Source: Baffinella frigidus | Taxonomy: Eukaryota > Cryptophyceae > Cryptomonadales > Baffinellaceae | Length of the DNA stretch: 12,649 bases | Reading direction: 5' to 3' | Assembly: GCA_026770585.1 (NCBI GenBank) | Contig: MU646422.1 | Location: 354,396-367,044 of the forward strand | In this document: piece after piece, positions 1 to 6,307 of the stretch | Numbering within the stretch: position 1 is the first letter of the stretch | Layout of the letters: every line of letters begins with the position of its first letter | Notes under the pieces: generated by a model | Told to the model about the DNA's origin: nothing | What the model saw: the letters and a program-made list of their open reading frames with translations, nothing else | The model's database searches: none | Position numbers and translations under genes: made by a program

Positions 1-95
1 TACAACGCAAGGCAGTCACCTCGGACAGTTGGCTTCGGCGTCCGCGTGACCGGTCACGCGGGCGTTCACGAGCCTGCCGGCGGGGCTGTTCCACG
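1..95 (-). pseudogene. Exon C copy (3' part with donor), duplicate of 1292-1386
   Basis: The first 95 bases are an apparently identical copy of 1292-1386. On the minus strand they keep WNSPAGRLVNARVTGHADAE, the following ANCPR codons and the GTGACT donor of exon C, but lack FLYS and its acceptor. The duplication continues off the left edge. Such identity implies a recent duplication, or an assembly artefact. Confidence 0.65.
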
Positions 96-107
96 GGGGG
101 CGCACGT

Positions 108-119
108 GGCGGAGAGTGT

Positions 120-153
<34 letters not shown>

Positions 154-560
154 GTTCCGGGTTTTGGGTTCCGGGTTTCTTGTGTCGGGATTCGGGTTTC
201 GGAATTAGGGTTTCGGGTTTCGGAATTCGGGTTTCGGAATTTGGGATTCGTGTCTCGGGTTTTGGACTTCGGGTTCCGGGTTCCGGGGTTCGTGTTTCTT
301 GTTCCGTATTTTCGTGTTCCGGGATTCGGTTCTGGGTTTCGGTTTCCTGCAGGAACGTCACGCGTTGAGAGTTTAGGGGTTCGGGTTTTGTAGCGGAGAG
401 GGGGACGAAGGAGGCAGTTTCTATTCTCGGTTTCCGGGTTCCACTTTTCGGTTTCCGGGTTCCGGTTTTCGGGATTTGGGTTTCGGGTTCATGACTTTTG
501 CGGGTTTCGGGTTTATGAATTTTCACAATTTTTCGGGTTTCGGGTTTCGGGTTTTTTTTC
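108..560. repeat. Degenerate TTTCGGG minisatellite
   Basis: Dense variants of TTTCGGG / TTCCGGG, G-rich on the plus strand, interrupted around 390-420 by an exon H fragment. The heptamer resembles TTTAGGG with A to C. The long open frame across it (46-393, FGFRVSGFGFR-like) is a translation of the repeat and not a gene. If the minus-strand gene reaches this far, this is intron or downstream DNA. Confidence 0.85.
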
Positions 561-562
561 AC

Positions 563-612
563 GTGGCGGAGAGGGGGACGAAGGAGGCGGCGACGGCTGC
601 CTGCATCTTCAG
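563..612 (-). CDS. Candidate exon or exon fragment H
   Basis: After CCCACGGAG, the minus strand reads LKMQAAVAASFVPLSA plus AC, with nearly all third positions G or C, then GTGAAA. Partial copies of its end occur at 390-415 (ASFVPLSAT) and about 109-119. Each adjoins TTCGGG-type satellite. It may be an exon downstream of G through an internal donor in G, or a relic. No protein family recognised. Confidence 0.3.
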
Positions 613-636
613 CTCCGTGGGGTGACTCCCTTTTCT

Positions 637-1047
637 GCCCAACCGCCGCACGGAGCATGTGTCAGAGGGCAGGGACCACTCGGTGGGCTATGAGGGTTTC
701 GTTGACCGCGGATTCCGGGGTGTTACGTGACCAATTTGGAGGAACGGAGCACGCGTGAGAGGGCAGGGTTCAAACCCCAAACCCTGAATCAGGAGGTCCT
801 CTGGGTGCTGCGGATGTTCATCACGCTCCGGGAGGGCAGGGAGAGGCCAGGGATTAGGGCGTTTCTTCCTGCCGAGGGCCTGTTCATGCTCCGCACGGAG
901 CATGTGTTAGAAGGCAGGGACCACTCGGTGGGCTACGAGGGTTCGTTGACCCCGGATTCCGGGGTGTTACGTGACCAATTTGGAGAAAGGGGAGCCACCT
1001 CCCTTTCCTGCCAAACTGCCGCACGGTGCATGTGTTAGACGGGATTA
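637..1047. repeat. Tandemly duplicated segment, about 244-bp offset
   Basis: A block containing CCGCACGGAGCATGTGT, GGGACCACTCGGTGGGCTA and GGTGTTACGTGACCAATTTG at 645-742 recurs at 889-986, with a third partial match at 1018-1040. A short palindrome, CATGCTCCG-CA-CGGAGCATG, at 886-905 abuts the exon G acceptor. No coding reading of this block is convincing apart from exon G. Confidence 0.7.
789..879 (-). CDS. Unidentified minus-strand gene, exon G (possible last exon)
   Basis: After acceptor CATGAACAG, a G completes the Arg from exon C, then PSAGRNALIPGLSLPSRSVM and NIRSTQRTS precede TGA at 791-789. The phase matches exon C. A donor inside it (CGGAGC/GTGATG, about 826, phase 0) could instead lead to exon H at 612. 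A truncated copy of its start lies at about 1051-1077, without the extra G at the acceptor. Function unknown; this is the weakest main exon of the chain. Confidence 0.33.
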
Positions 1048-1050
1048 GGG

Positions 1051-1077
1051 CGTTTCTTCCTGCCGAGGGCTTGATCA
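1051..1077 (-). pseudogene. Exon G copy (5' tip)
   Basis: The minus strand repeats the start of exon G (CCCTCGGCAGGAAGAAACGC, then CCTAATCCC) at this site. The acceptor reads ATCAAG and the extra G is missing, so splicing here would be out of phase. Confidence 0.45.
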
Positions 1078-1084
1078 TGCAAAA

Positions 1085-1133
1085 CGCTATCGCCAACGAG
1101 GTGCTTACTGTAAGCACCTCGTTGGCGATAGCG
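1085..1133. repeat. Perfect 23-bp inverted repeat with 3-base loop
   Basis: Arms 1085-1107 and 1111-1133 are exact reverse complements (core GCTATCGCCAACGAGGTGCT) around CTG. It could be the end of a folded element or a strong hairpin in the intron RNA of the minus gene. It is not followed by a T run. Confidence 0.85.
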
Positions 1134-1208
1134 AATTCACCCACAAAATCTGTCAACTCAGACCCAGAATGGGTACTTCGAAAATCGATTTTCGCCTTGA
1201 GTTGACTA

Positions 1209-1260
1209 GTACAAAAACTCCGCCCTGGCAGGGTGATGCGGCGTACGAGGGGTCTTTGAG
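1209..1260 (-). repeat. 52-bp direct repeat of 1388-1439 (intron end plus exon C start)
   Basis: Essentially identical to 1388-1439. On the minus strand it carries the 3' end of the B-C intron, the GGCGGAG acceptor and about the first 13 bases of exon C (FLY), then diverges into GTCAACTC. It is therefore a 5' exon tip with acceptor, like the other partial copies here. Confidence 0.7.
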
Positions 1261-1311
1261 GAGCAGCCCTGGGGCGCTCCTCTTCGAGGAGGTACAACGC
1301 AAGGCAGTCAC

Positions 1312-1397
1312 CTCGGACAGTTGGCTTCGGCGTCCGCGTGACCGGTCACGCGGGCGTTCACGAGCCTGCCGGCGGGGCTGTTCCACGAGTACAAAAA
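1312..1397 (-). CDS. Unidentified minus-strand gene, exon C
   Basis: Twenty-eight codons plus AG: FLYSWNSPAGRLVNARVTGH then ADAEANCP(R). WNSPAGRL onward has about 88% G or C at third positions, unlike the Arg-rich alternative frame. The acceptor is GGGCGGAG and the donor is CCGAG/GTGACT, phase 0 in and phase 2 out. The intron separating it from exon B would be only about 58 bases. The segment 1292-1386 repeats exactly at 1-95. The start of the exon with its acceptor repeats at 1209-1221. The junction at TGG is also a duplication boundary, so the FLYS start is less certain than the rest. Confidence 0.48.
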
Positions 1398-1455
1398 CTC
1401 CGCCCTGGCAGGGTGATGCGGCGTACGAGGGGTCTTTGACGTTGAAGGCTTTCAC

Positions 1456-1525
1456 AGTTGTGCGGCGTGTCTTCGCGCAGAGGTGCAGGACTAGCCGCTC
1501 GCCGCCGTCCAAGTCATCCCCGTTC
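1456..1525 (-). CDS. Unidentified minus-strand gene, exon B (copy 1 of 4)
   Basis: A first G completes the Arg from exon F, then NGDDLDGGERLVLHLCAKTR and RTT. The acceptor is AAACACAG and the donor is ACT/GTGAAAG, phase 0 out; a donor at AAC/GTCAAAG (exon end 1441) is equally in frame. Four copies of the first 65 bases exist, all the same length. Of 17 variable sites among them, 11 are at third codon positions, 5 at first and 1 at second, which strongly supports this frame and strand. Only this copy continues past CGCCGCACA with non-satellite sequence, so it is the likeliest functional one. Function unknown. Confidence 0.62.
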
Positions 1526-1676
1526 CTGTGTTTCGGTTTCGGGTCAGTGGTAGGGTTTATGATTTGTGATTTTTGGTTCATGGTTTATGATTTACGGTTT
1601 ATGGTTTATGGTTTATGGGTTAGGGTTTATGGGTGAGGGTTTAGGGGTTAGGGTTTAGGGGTTAGGGTTGAGGGTG

Positions 1677-1741
1677 TGCGGCGTGTTTTCGCGCAGAGGT
1701 GCAGGATTAGCCTTTCCCCACCGTCCAAGTCATCCCCGTTC
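1677..1741 (-). pseudogene. Exon B copy 2 (5' part with acceptor)
   Basis: The same 65-base exon start as at 1461-1525, no indels. It encodes NGDDLDGGERLILHLCAKTR; the only amino-acid change is V to I, while five codons change silently. The acceptor CACCCAG is intact. After CGCCGCAC the copy runs directly into C-rich telomere-like repeats and has no donor, so it is probably a truncated duplicate, or an exon whose donor I cannot see. Confidence 0.6.
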
Positions 1742-1911
1742 CTGGGTGTATGTTTGAGGGGTTAGGTTCTAGGTTCTAGGTTCTAGGTTCTGGTGTTGAG
1801 TGTTTAGTGTTTATTGTTTATTGTTTAATGTTTAGTCTTCAGTGTCTAGGGTTCGGGTGTTCGGGTGTTTATGGTTCATGGTTTATGGGTTAGGGGTTAG
1901 GGTTTAGGGTG

Positions 1912-1976
1912 TGCGGCGCGTCTTCGCGCAGAGGGGGAGGACTAGCCGCTCACCGCCGTCCAAGTCATCTCAATTC
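1912..1976 (-). pseudogene. Exon B copy 3 (5' part, stop codon)
   Basis: A 65-base copy with intact acceptor AAACACAG. Its second codon is TGA and the His is Pro, so it cannot encode the full peptide. Its upstream flank resembles that of copy 1, whereas copies 2 and 4 share another flank. This suggests a two-copy block was duplicated as a unit. It ends in CCCTAAA-type repeat at the same base as copies 2 and 4. Confidence 0.6.
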
Positions 1977-2308
1977 CTGTGTTTCGGTTTCGGGTTTGTG
2001 GTAGGGTTTATGGTTTATGGTGTATGGTGTATGGTGTATGGTGTATGGTGTGTGGTGTATGGTTTATGTTTATGGTTTAGGTTTTAGGGGTTTGGTGTTA
2101 GGGGTTAGGTGTTAGGGGTTGGGTGTTAGGGGTTAGCTGTTAGGAGTTAGGTGTTAGGGGTTAGGTGTTAGGGGTTTGGTGTTAGGGGTTTGGTGTTAGG
2201 GGTTTAGTGTTAGGGGTTTGGTGTTAGGGGTTGGGTGTTAGGGGTTAGGTGTTAGGGTTTAGGTGTTAGGGTTTAGGTGTTAGGGGTTAGGTGTTAGGTG
2301 TTAGGGTG

Positions 2309-2373
2309 TGCGGCGCGTTTTTGAGCAGAGGTTGAGCACCAGCCACTCGCCTCCGTCCAAGTCATCTCCATTC
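2309..2373 (-). pseudogene. Exon B copy 4 (5' part with acceptor)
   Basis: A 65-base copy with acceptor CACCCAG, encoding NGDDLDGGEWLVLNLCSKTR. Most changes are synonymous; R to W, H to N and A to S are not. It breaks off after CGCCGCAC into CCCTAA-type repeat like copies 2 and 3. It is the first exon B copy met in the direction of minus-strand transcription. Confidence 0.58.
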
Positions 2374-2440
2374 CTGGGTGTACACTTGAGGGGCTGGGTT
2401 CTAGGTTCTGGGTTCTAGTGTTTAGTGTTTCGTGGTTCAT

Positions 2441-2630
2441 AACCTGTCAGGTTGAACTCTAGACCCTGTAAGGTTCAACCCTACATGGCAAGAGGGTTGA
2501 ACTATAGGTAGGGCTGAACGATAAGGTAAGCCTTGGGAGGGTGCAGGGTGGAGGGTGCAGGGTGGACCTCAGGGAGGGTGCAGGGTGGAGGGTGCAGGGT
2601 GGACCACAAGGAGGGTGCAGGGTGGACCTC
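2441..2630. repeat. GTTGAAC repeats and GAGGGTGCAGGGTG minisatellite
   Basis: 2450-2515 has several GTTGAAC / GTTCAAC inverted motifs. 2535-2625 is a tandem array of GAGGGTGCAGGGTG with GGACCTCAG or GGACCACAAG spacers. It is G-rich on plus like its neighbours and has no gene of its own. Confidence 0.8.
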
Positions 2631-2663
2631 AGTACGCGCGCAAGCTTCCTCAACCATCCCAAA
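2628..2663 (-). pseudogene. Exon F copy 3 (3' part with donor)
   Basis: The minus strand encodes RKLARVLR then GTCCACC, matching exon F RKLARVQR. It has third-position changes and an internal deletion after GGGATGG. The donor is kept and the acceptor side lost. Confidence 0.5.
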
Positions 2664-2760
2664 TTGGGGTGGCGCTTTCGCTAAACCAAAAAAACCTCAA
2701 CACCGAGGAAACTGTCTAACCAACTCCAACCCAAACATTGCGTACACCCTACGGGTGGAC

Positions 2761-2778
2761 CAGCTTCGCCGCCCCCGT
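2761..2778 (-). pseudogene. Exon F 5' fragment (TGAAKL)
   Basis: The minus strand reads ACG GGG GCG GCG AAG CTG, the same TGAAKL as exon F. Four of six codons differ only at the third base. It is short, so confidence is limited. Confidence 0.35.
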
Positions 2779-2880
2779 CGGGGTTTCATCTGAACCCGAA
2801 GCCATATAGGGGCGAACCACTGTATTGTTGAACGCTACACGGTTAGGGTTTATATCAAGCCGGGGGGGAAAAGGGCGGAC

Positions 2881-2935
2881 CTCTGCACTCTCGCTAGCTT
2901 CCGCAGAATCGAAAAAGCCATCCCATAGGGGTCTC
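2881..2935 (-). pseudogene. Exon F copy 2 (3' part with donor)
   Basis: The minus strand encodes GMAFSILRKLARVQR ending AG/GTCCGCC. The upstream half of exon F (QVATGAAKL) is replaced by unrelated sequence. KLAR codons are AAG CTA GCG AGA versus AAA CTC GCG CGC in exon F, all synonymous. Confidence 0.55.
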
Positions 2936-3011
2936 TTTTGCGAAGTGGTAGTACTCAAGAACCGCAGAAACTTTGCCCAGGAATTTCTTTCGGGGTGGAA
3001 GCTGGATCGAC

Positions 3012-3082
3012 CTCTGCACGCGCGCGAGTTTCCGCAGAATCGAAAAAGCCATCCCAAGCTTGGCCGCGCCAGTCGCCACTTG
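3012..3082 (-). CDS. Unidentified minus-strand gene, exon F
   Basis: Seventy-one bases encode QVATGAAKLGMAFSILRKLA then RVQ plus two bases (AG) of an Arg. A pyrimidine-rich tract ending CTTCGGAG is the acceptor and GTCGATCC the donor, giving phase 0 in and phase 2 out. The entry phase fits exon E and the exit phase fits exon B. Three degenerate copies nearby keep parts of the peptide with synonymous changes: RKLARVQR at 2881-2935, RKLARVLR at 2628-2663 and TGAAKL at 2761-2778. An amphipathic helix is likely. Function unknown. Confidence 0.58.
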
Positions 3083-3109
3083 CTCCGAAGGGCAGAAGAG
3101 GAACAACCC

Positions 3110-3222
3110 CACCACCATCATCCCTCCGGGCATCATGCGCTCCACCTGATAAATATATATAAATGATTTAACTAAAATCTTGAATGGCACACCGACTTTC
3201 AGATCCTAGCTCTGCCGAGTGA
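3110..3222. repeat. About 115-bp direct repeat, left copy
   Basis: It contains CATCATGCGCTCCACCTGAT, AAATATATATAAAT, TTTAACTAAAATCTT and GGCACACCGACTTTC. It recurs with few changes at 3459-3574. The pair flanks the palindromic element at 3255-3425. Confidence 0.8.
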
Positions 3223-3254
3223 GCCCCACCTGATGGCACACCGACTTTCAGATC

Positions 3255-3425
3255 TCATCCCGCCAGGCATTTGTTTTAAATGGTTCTGAGTTCCCGGAAT
3301 GCATGGAATTTACTACACAATTGGTCACGTCCAGGGCTGGACACGACTGATTTGGTCATTTGTGTAGGAAATTTCGTTGATTCGGGGAACTCCGAACCAT
3401 TTAAATCACATGCCTGGCGGGATTA
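3255..3425. mobile_element. Palindromic MITE-like element with GATC target duplication
   Basis: About 73-bp imperfect terminal inverted repeats (TCATCCCGCCAGGCAT... and ...ATGCCTGGCGGGATTA) surround a short centre. GATC flanks both sides (3251-3254, 3426-3429). The uninterrupted site, TTCAGATCCTAGCTCTGCC or TTCGGATCCTGGCTCTGCC, is present at about 3200 and 3552, so the insertion and the 4-bp duplication can be read directly. It has no coding capacity. The inner part (TTACTACACAA...TTTGTGTAG) resembles the elements at 4352 and 7358. Confidence 0.8.
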
Positions 3426-3458
3426 GATCCTGGCTCTGCCTCACTCGGGTGCTGTTCC

Positions 3459-3574
3459 CACCACCATCATGCCCCCAGGCATCATGCGCTCCACCTGATA
3501 AATATATATAAATTATTTAACTAAAATCTTAAATGGCACACCGACCGACTTTCGGATCCTGGCTCTGCCGAGTG
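3459..3574. repeat. About 115-bp direct repeat, right copy
   Basis: Second copy of 3110-3222, with a CCGA duplication in CACACCGACCGACTTTC. It leads directly into a GTTGAC-family repeat. Confidence 0.8.
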
Positions 3575-3703
3575 AGGGTTGACCAAGCATGCGTAAGTTG
3601 ACACGCTGGGGTTGCGGTGCGAATCCGTCAACTTTGGAGCGGGAAAGAGCCCGGGATCACCAGATTGGTGAGACAAAATAGACCAAGCCAGAGCTAGATG
3701 TCC
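3561..3703 (+). repeat. GTTGAC-family dispersed repeat, plus orientation
   Basis: Layout: GGCTCTGCC..GAGGGTTGAC, AAGTTGACACGCTGG, GGTGCGAATCCGTCAACTTT, GGAGCGGGAAAGAGCCCGGG, CACCAGATTGGTGAGAC and a TAGATGTCC end. At least nine whole or partial copies occur here. It lies in the E-F intron of the minus gene. Confidence 0.8.
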
Positions 3704-3735
3704 TCGTCGTGTGATCACATAGCACGACCGCGGGC

Positions 3736-3875
3736 CACCAGCCACCAGAAGAGAACCAAATCAGGGTGATGAGGCCTGTGCTGAACCCCCCTGCAGACTA
3801 AAGGCTCAGTCTTTAGTCTGCAGGGGAAATTCAACTTTTGCGATCGTCGATTTGGTTCACGTCTGGTGGCTGGTG
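3736..3875. repeat. Nested inverted repeat (hairpin element)
   Basis: Outer arms CACCAGCCACCAGAAGAGAA (3736-3762) and their imperfect complement (3849-3875) enclose a perfect 16-bp inverted repeat CCCCTGCAGACTAAAG (3788-3803 / 3811-3826) with a 7-base loop. It is probably a folded non-autonomous element. No clear target duplication. Confidence 0.7.
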
Positions 3876-3908
3876 CGGGGACCGATCGGCGTTCAGATCG
3901 CATGGCCT

Positions 3909-4345
3909 AGCTCTGCCTGAGTAAAACTGGGCTCTCCATATTTTGTTTTAGAGCAGAGACTCCGTCAAAAGGCAAACTAAAATTATTCTATGGCGAGCCA
4001 AGTTTTACTGAGGCACAGCTACCGCTCAAAAAACTACGACGCACGCCAGCCCCATATATCCGGTGTAACGTGACCAACAATTGCTGACGTTTGGCGTGTT
4101 TCCTGAAACAATTGAATAATCAACTCTAGAATGTTCCTCGTATCGTTCTGAGATGTGAGTAGGTGTACCGCCTTAACGTGGGATTTGTACCACACACCCA
4201 GCATGATGTCGACTTGAGAAAAGTCGTTCAATCCGAGTGAGGCAGAGGTGTACCTCCTAGCGTGTAACAGTAGTGCAGAGACTACTGTGCAAAAGGGCAA
4301 CTAAAATTCTTTCATGGCGAGCCCTGTTTTACTCAGACAGAGCTA
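3909..4345. repeat. Repeat pair with AGCTCTGCCTGAGTAAAACT ends
   Basis: AGCTCTGCCTGAGTAAAACT at 3909 is inverted at about 4000-4020. The segment GCAGAGACTxx...CATGGCGAGCC at 3950-4020 is repeated in direct orientation at 4274-4345. Between them lie CGTGACCAACAATTGCTGAC (related to about 9085) and two short exon E 3' tags with the GTACACCT donor (4169-4180, 4254-4264). Confidence 0.6.
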
Positions 4346-4351
4346 GTAGTA

Positions 4352-4491
4352 TTATCCGGGGGAAACTCTTTTTCTTTCATTTCCCGGCACCGAAAATTAC
4401 TACACAATTCGTTCTTACTGGTAATATCAAAGCATTTGTGTAGTAATTTTCGTAGCCAGGAAATGAAAGAAAAATAGGTTTCCCCGGATAA
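4352..4491. mobile_element. TTATCCGG palindromic element, copy 1
   Basis: A 140-bp near-palindrome with TTATCCGGGG ends and about 57-bp arms, containing CTTTCATTT and GAAAATTACTACACAA. It is closely related to the copy in NEK intron 1. It sits just inside the donor of exon E. No coding capacity and no convincing target duplication. Confidence 0.78.
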
Positions 4492-4502
4492 GGTAGGTGT
4501 AC

Positions 4503-4580
4503 CTCCTTCGCGTGTTCCAGCACCCAGCTCTCATCAATCGCGTCCCAGCCGCTCCCGCTGCCTCCCTCCTCCGAGGCGTC
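4503..4580 (-). CDS. Unidentified minus-strand gene, exon E
   Basis: Twenty-six codons, DASEEGGSGSGWDAIDESWV then LEHAKE. The acceptor is CGAACCCAG and the donor is AAGGAG/GTACACC, phase 0 at both ends. It therefore joins in frame between exon D and exon F. The peptide is an acidic Gly/Ser-rich stretch followed by a probable helix. Telomere-like DNA lies directly upstream of the acceptor, and a palindromic element (4352-4491) starts about 11 bases inside the downstream intron. Short 3' tags of this exon with the same donor recur at 4254 and 4169. Not recognised. Confidence 0.6.
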
Positions 4581-4583
4581 CTG

Positions 4584-5100
4584 GGTTCGGGTTTGGGGTT
4601 TAGGGTTTGGGGTTGAGGGTTTAGGGTTTAGGGTTCAGGGTTTAGGGTTCCGGGTTTAGGGTTTGGGGTTTGGGGTTGAGAGTTGAGGGATAAGGTTGTA
4701 GGGGGGCGGGGGTCAAGGCGGGTTTATGAAGGGTTTAGGAAGGGGTTAGGAAGGGGTTGGGAAGGGTTTAGGAAGGGGTAAGGGTTTAGGTTCGGAGGGT
4801 TGATGAGGGTTTAGGAGGGTTTAGGAGGGCGTAGGAGGGGTTAGGAGGGTTTAGGAGGGTTTAGGAAGGGGCTGGGAAGGGTTTGGGCAAGGGTTGAGTT
4901 TTAGGTTCGGAGGGTTTAGGAGGGTTCAGGAGAACCTGGGGGGTTGGGATACACGCGAGGATGTGGTCGAGGGAGGTTTTAGGAAGGGGTTGGGAAGGGT
5001 GTAGGAAGGGTTTTAGAAATGGGTAAGGGTTCAGGTTCGGAGGGTTTAGGAGGGTTCAGGGAGGGTTTAGGATGGTTGAGGAGGGTTTAGGACGGGGTTA
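4584..5100. repeat. Telomere-like and GGAAGGGGTTAGGA minisatellite
   Basis: GGGTTTAGGGTTTAGGG-type repeats at 4590-4700 pass into GTTTAGGAGGG / GGAAGGGGTTGG units to about 5100. The array is G-rich on plus and fills most of the D-E intron of the minus gene. A 3' fragment of exon D is embedded at about 4936-4974. Confidence 0.85.
4936..4974 (-). pseudogene. Exon D 3' fragment with donor
   Basis: The minus strand encodes SLDHILACIPTPQ then GTTCTCC, the same end and donor as exon D. Upstream it breaks into satellite. Confidence 0.55.
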
Positions 5101-5232
5101 GGGACCACTGCATCTCCACTAACGGGGCTCTTTAATGGGGTGGATTTTTCCACGCCGTCGCTACCGGCTACATCGGAGAATATACCGGCGACCTAGTTTT
5201 ACTAATGCTGTTTGCATTTTTGTACCTCGTGG
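5101..5232. other. Unique sequence inside the D-E intron
   Basis: About 130 bases of non-repeat DNA. In the plus frame from 5136 it reads a hydrophobic stretch (GDLVLLMLFAFLYLVGN) joined to the plus-strand reading of exon D repeats. There is no ATG context, splice site or recognisable family, so I do not call a gene. Confidence 0.3.
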
Positions 5233-5237
5233 GAAAC

Positions 5238-5461
5238 CTTGGGGGTTGGGATGAACGCGAGGATGCGGCCGAGGGAGGTTTTAGGAAGGGGTTGGGAAAG
5301 GTTCAGAAATGGGCTCAGGATCGGAGGGTTTAGGAGGGTTCAGGAGAACCTGGGGGGTTGGGATGCACGCGAGGATGCGGCCGAGGGAGGTTTTAGGAAG
5401 GGGCTGGGAAAGGTTCAGAAATGGGCTCAGGATCGGAGGGTTTAGGAGGGTTCAGGAGAAC
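5238..5461 (-). repeat. 112-bp tandem repeats carrying exon D 3' ends
   Basis: Exon D ends at 5238, 5350 and 5462 are spaced exactly 112 bp. The copies at 5238-5275 and 5350-5390 encode SLGRILAFIPTPK and SLGRILACIPTPQ before GTTTCC or GTTCTC. Each is preceded by CCTAAAAC satellite instead of the 5' half of the exon. Tandem duplication has multiplied the donor end. Confidence 0.65.
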
Positions 5462-5551
5462 CTGGGGGGTTGGGATGCAGGCGAGGATGTGGTCGCGCGT
5501 GGGCGTCATCTGCTCGACGCACCGCGCGTCAGATGCCGATGGGATAATGTC
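5462..5551 (-). CDS. Unidentified minus-strand gene, exon D
   Basis: Thirty codons, DIIPSASDARCVEQMTPTRD then HILACIPTPQ. A clean acceptor (CCGGTTTTCAG) precedes them and the donor CCCCAG/GTTCTC follows, phase 0 at both ends. Codons in the 3' half are strongly GC-ending. Five copies or fragments exist: three 3' fragments with a donor-like border (4936, 5238 and 5350) and one 5' half with an acceptor (5643-5687). The acceptor of this copy is the very end of the 241-bp palindrome at 5552-5792. Function unknown. Confidence 0.6.
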
Positions 5552-5792
5552 CTGAAAACCGGGTAGTTAGGCCTACGGTATTGCCTGCGGTAGGCCGCAG
5601 GAATCCTAGGACCTAATGTTTCGTAGGACATCGCTCTGTCATCATCTGCTCGACGCACCGCGCGTCAGACGTTAACAGGGTAACGTCCTGGTAGGCCGTA
5701 CGGGCCTAGGGGGGGTCCTGCGAAACATTAGGTCCTAGTTGCCCAACGGCCTACCGTAAGCAATACCGTAGGCCGAACTACCCGGTTTTCAG
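5552..5792. mobile_element. 241-bp palindromic element ending at the exon D acceptor
   Basis: Arms 5552-5629 and 5715-5792 are about 78-bp imperfect inverted repeats starting CTGAAAACCGGGTAGTT and containing GGCCTACGGTATTGC and ACCTAATGTTTCG. The left end, read on minus, is GGTTTTCAG, the acceptor of exon D. The loop holds a second 5' half of exon D. This resembles introner-type elements whose ends become splice sites, by inference. Confidence 0.72.
5643..5687 (-). pseudogene. Exon D 5' half with acceptor
   Basis: Fifteen codons, DVTLLTSDARCVEQM, after acceptor CTACCAG. This matches the first fifteen of exon D (DIIPSASDARCVEQM) in length and frame. It then breaks off into the arm of the palindrome. 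Confidence 0.55.
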
Positions 5793-5850
5793 ACCAGCTC
5801 TGACTCAGTCACGACGTGTCGCCTGATTGAGTCATGCATCTTGGATGTAT

Positions 5851-5990
5851 AGCTCTGCCTCACTCGGGTTCGCTGACTCTTCTCTAGTTGACGTGCTGGG
5901 TTTGCGGTACAAATCCGTCAACTTTGGAGAGGGAAAGAGCCGGGCTCACACAATTGCTGAGACCAAATAGAATGAGAGATTTAGATGTCC
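5851..5990 (+). repeat. GTTGAC-family dispersed repeat, plus orientation
   Basis: AGCTCTGCCTCACTCGGGTT, TAGTTGACGTGCTGGG, GGTACAAATCCGTCAACTTT, GGGAAAGAGCCGGGCTCAC and a TTAGATGTCC end match the copy at 3561-3703. It lies in the putative first intron of the minus gene. 5993-6060 beyond it has a short G/C hairpin (GGGGGGTG..CACCCCCC). Confidence 0.8.
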
Positions 5991-6307
5991 CGGATTCGTA
6001 CCAGGGGGGTGTATCGAGAATCACCCCCCCCACCATGCACGGCTCATTCATGACGAGTCGCCCTTTGAGTGGTGCATCGTGCATCGTTCCAAAACCTCGA
6101 ATGGATCCTGCATGGATTTCGGCGTCGTGGCGTGGGAGAGAGAGAGGAGAGGCAGTTTGAGGCGCGGAAGTGAGCGAAGGAAGGGTGTGCGCGTTTATCA
6201 ACCGGAGGGCGACGGCGGGAGCGAGGGTGAGCCAGGCGGGGGAGATCATAAGCGAGAGAGGCTACGACGGCCTGCGAACAAGCAGGGTGGGAGCGTACGC
6301 GTCCAAC

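Larger units (their letters stand above)
1545..2440. repeat. Telomere-like minisatellites between exon B copies
   Basis: Arrays of GGGTTTA / GGTTTATG / GGTTCTA / GTGTTAGGGGTTA variants fill 1545-1675, 1755-1910, 1985-2306 and 2385-2440, separated by the exon B copies. All are G-rich on plus, hence C-rich on the minus coding strand. A shared GAGGGGYTRGGTTCTAGG block after copies 2 and 4, and a shared TTTCGGTTTCGGGT block after copies 1 and 3, show higher-order duplication. Confidence 0.85.

Noticed and set aside
46-393. 115-codon open frame rich in GFRVSGFG
   Set aside because: It is the translation of the TTTCGGG minisatellite. Another overlapping frame gives the same kind of repeat.
1153-1636. 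Overlapping open frames of about 140-155 codons on both strands
   Set aside because: They run through duplicated blocks and satellite. The Arg-rich frame is a shadow of the WNSPAGRL frame of exon C.
1545-2440. A true chromosome end
   Set aside because: Repeats are degenerate, interrupted by exon copies and internal to the sequence, so these are interstitial arrays.
2894-3190. 98-codon minus-strand open frame
   Set aside because: Only its middle (exon F) has coding character and splice borders. The rest crosses intron sequence and a repeat.
3110-3574. LTR-like pair of 115-bp direct repeats
   Set aside because: The interior is a small palindromic element with its own GATC duplication. No polyprotein, primer-binding site or polypurine tract is present.
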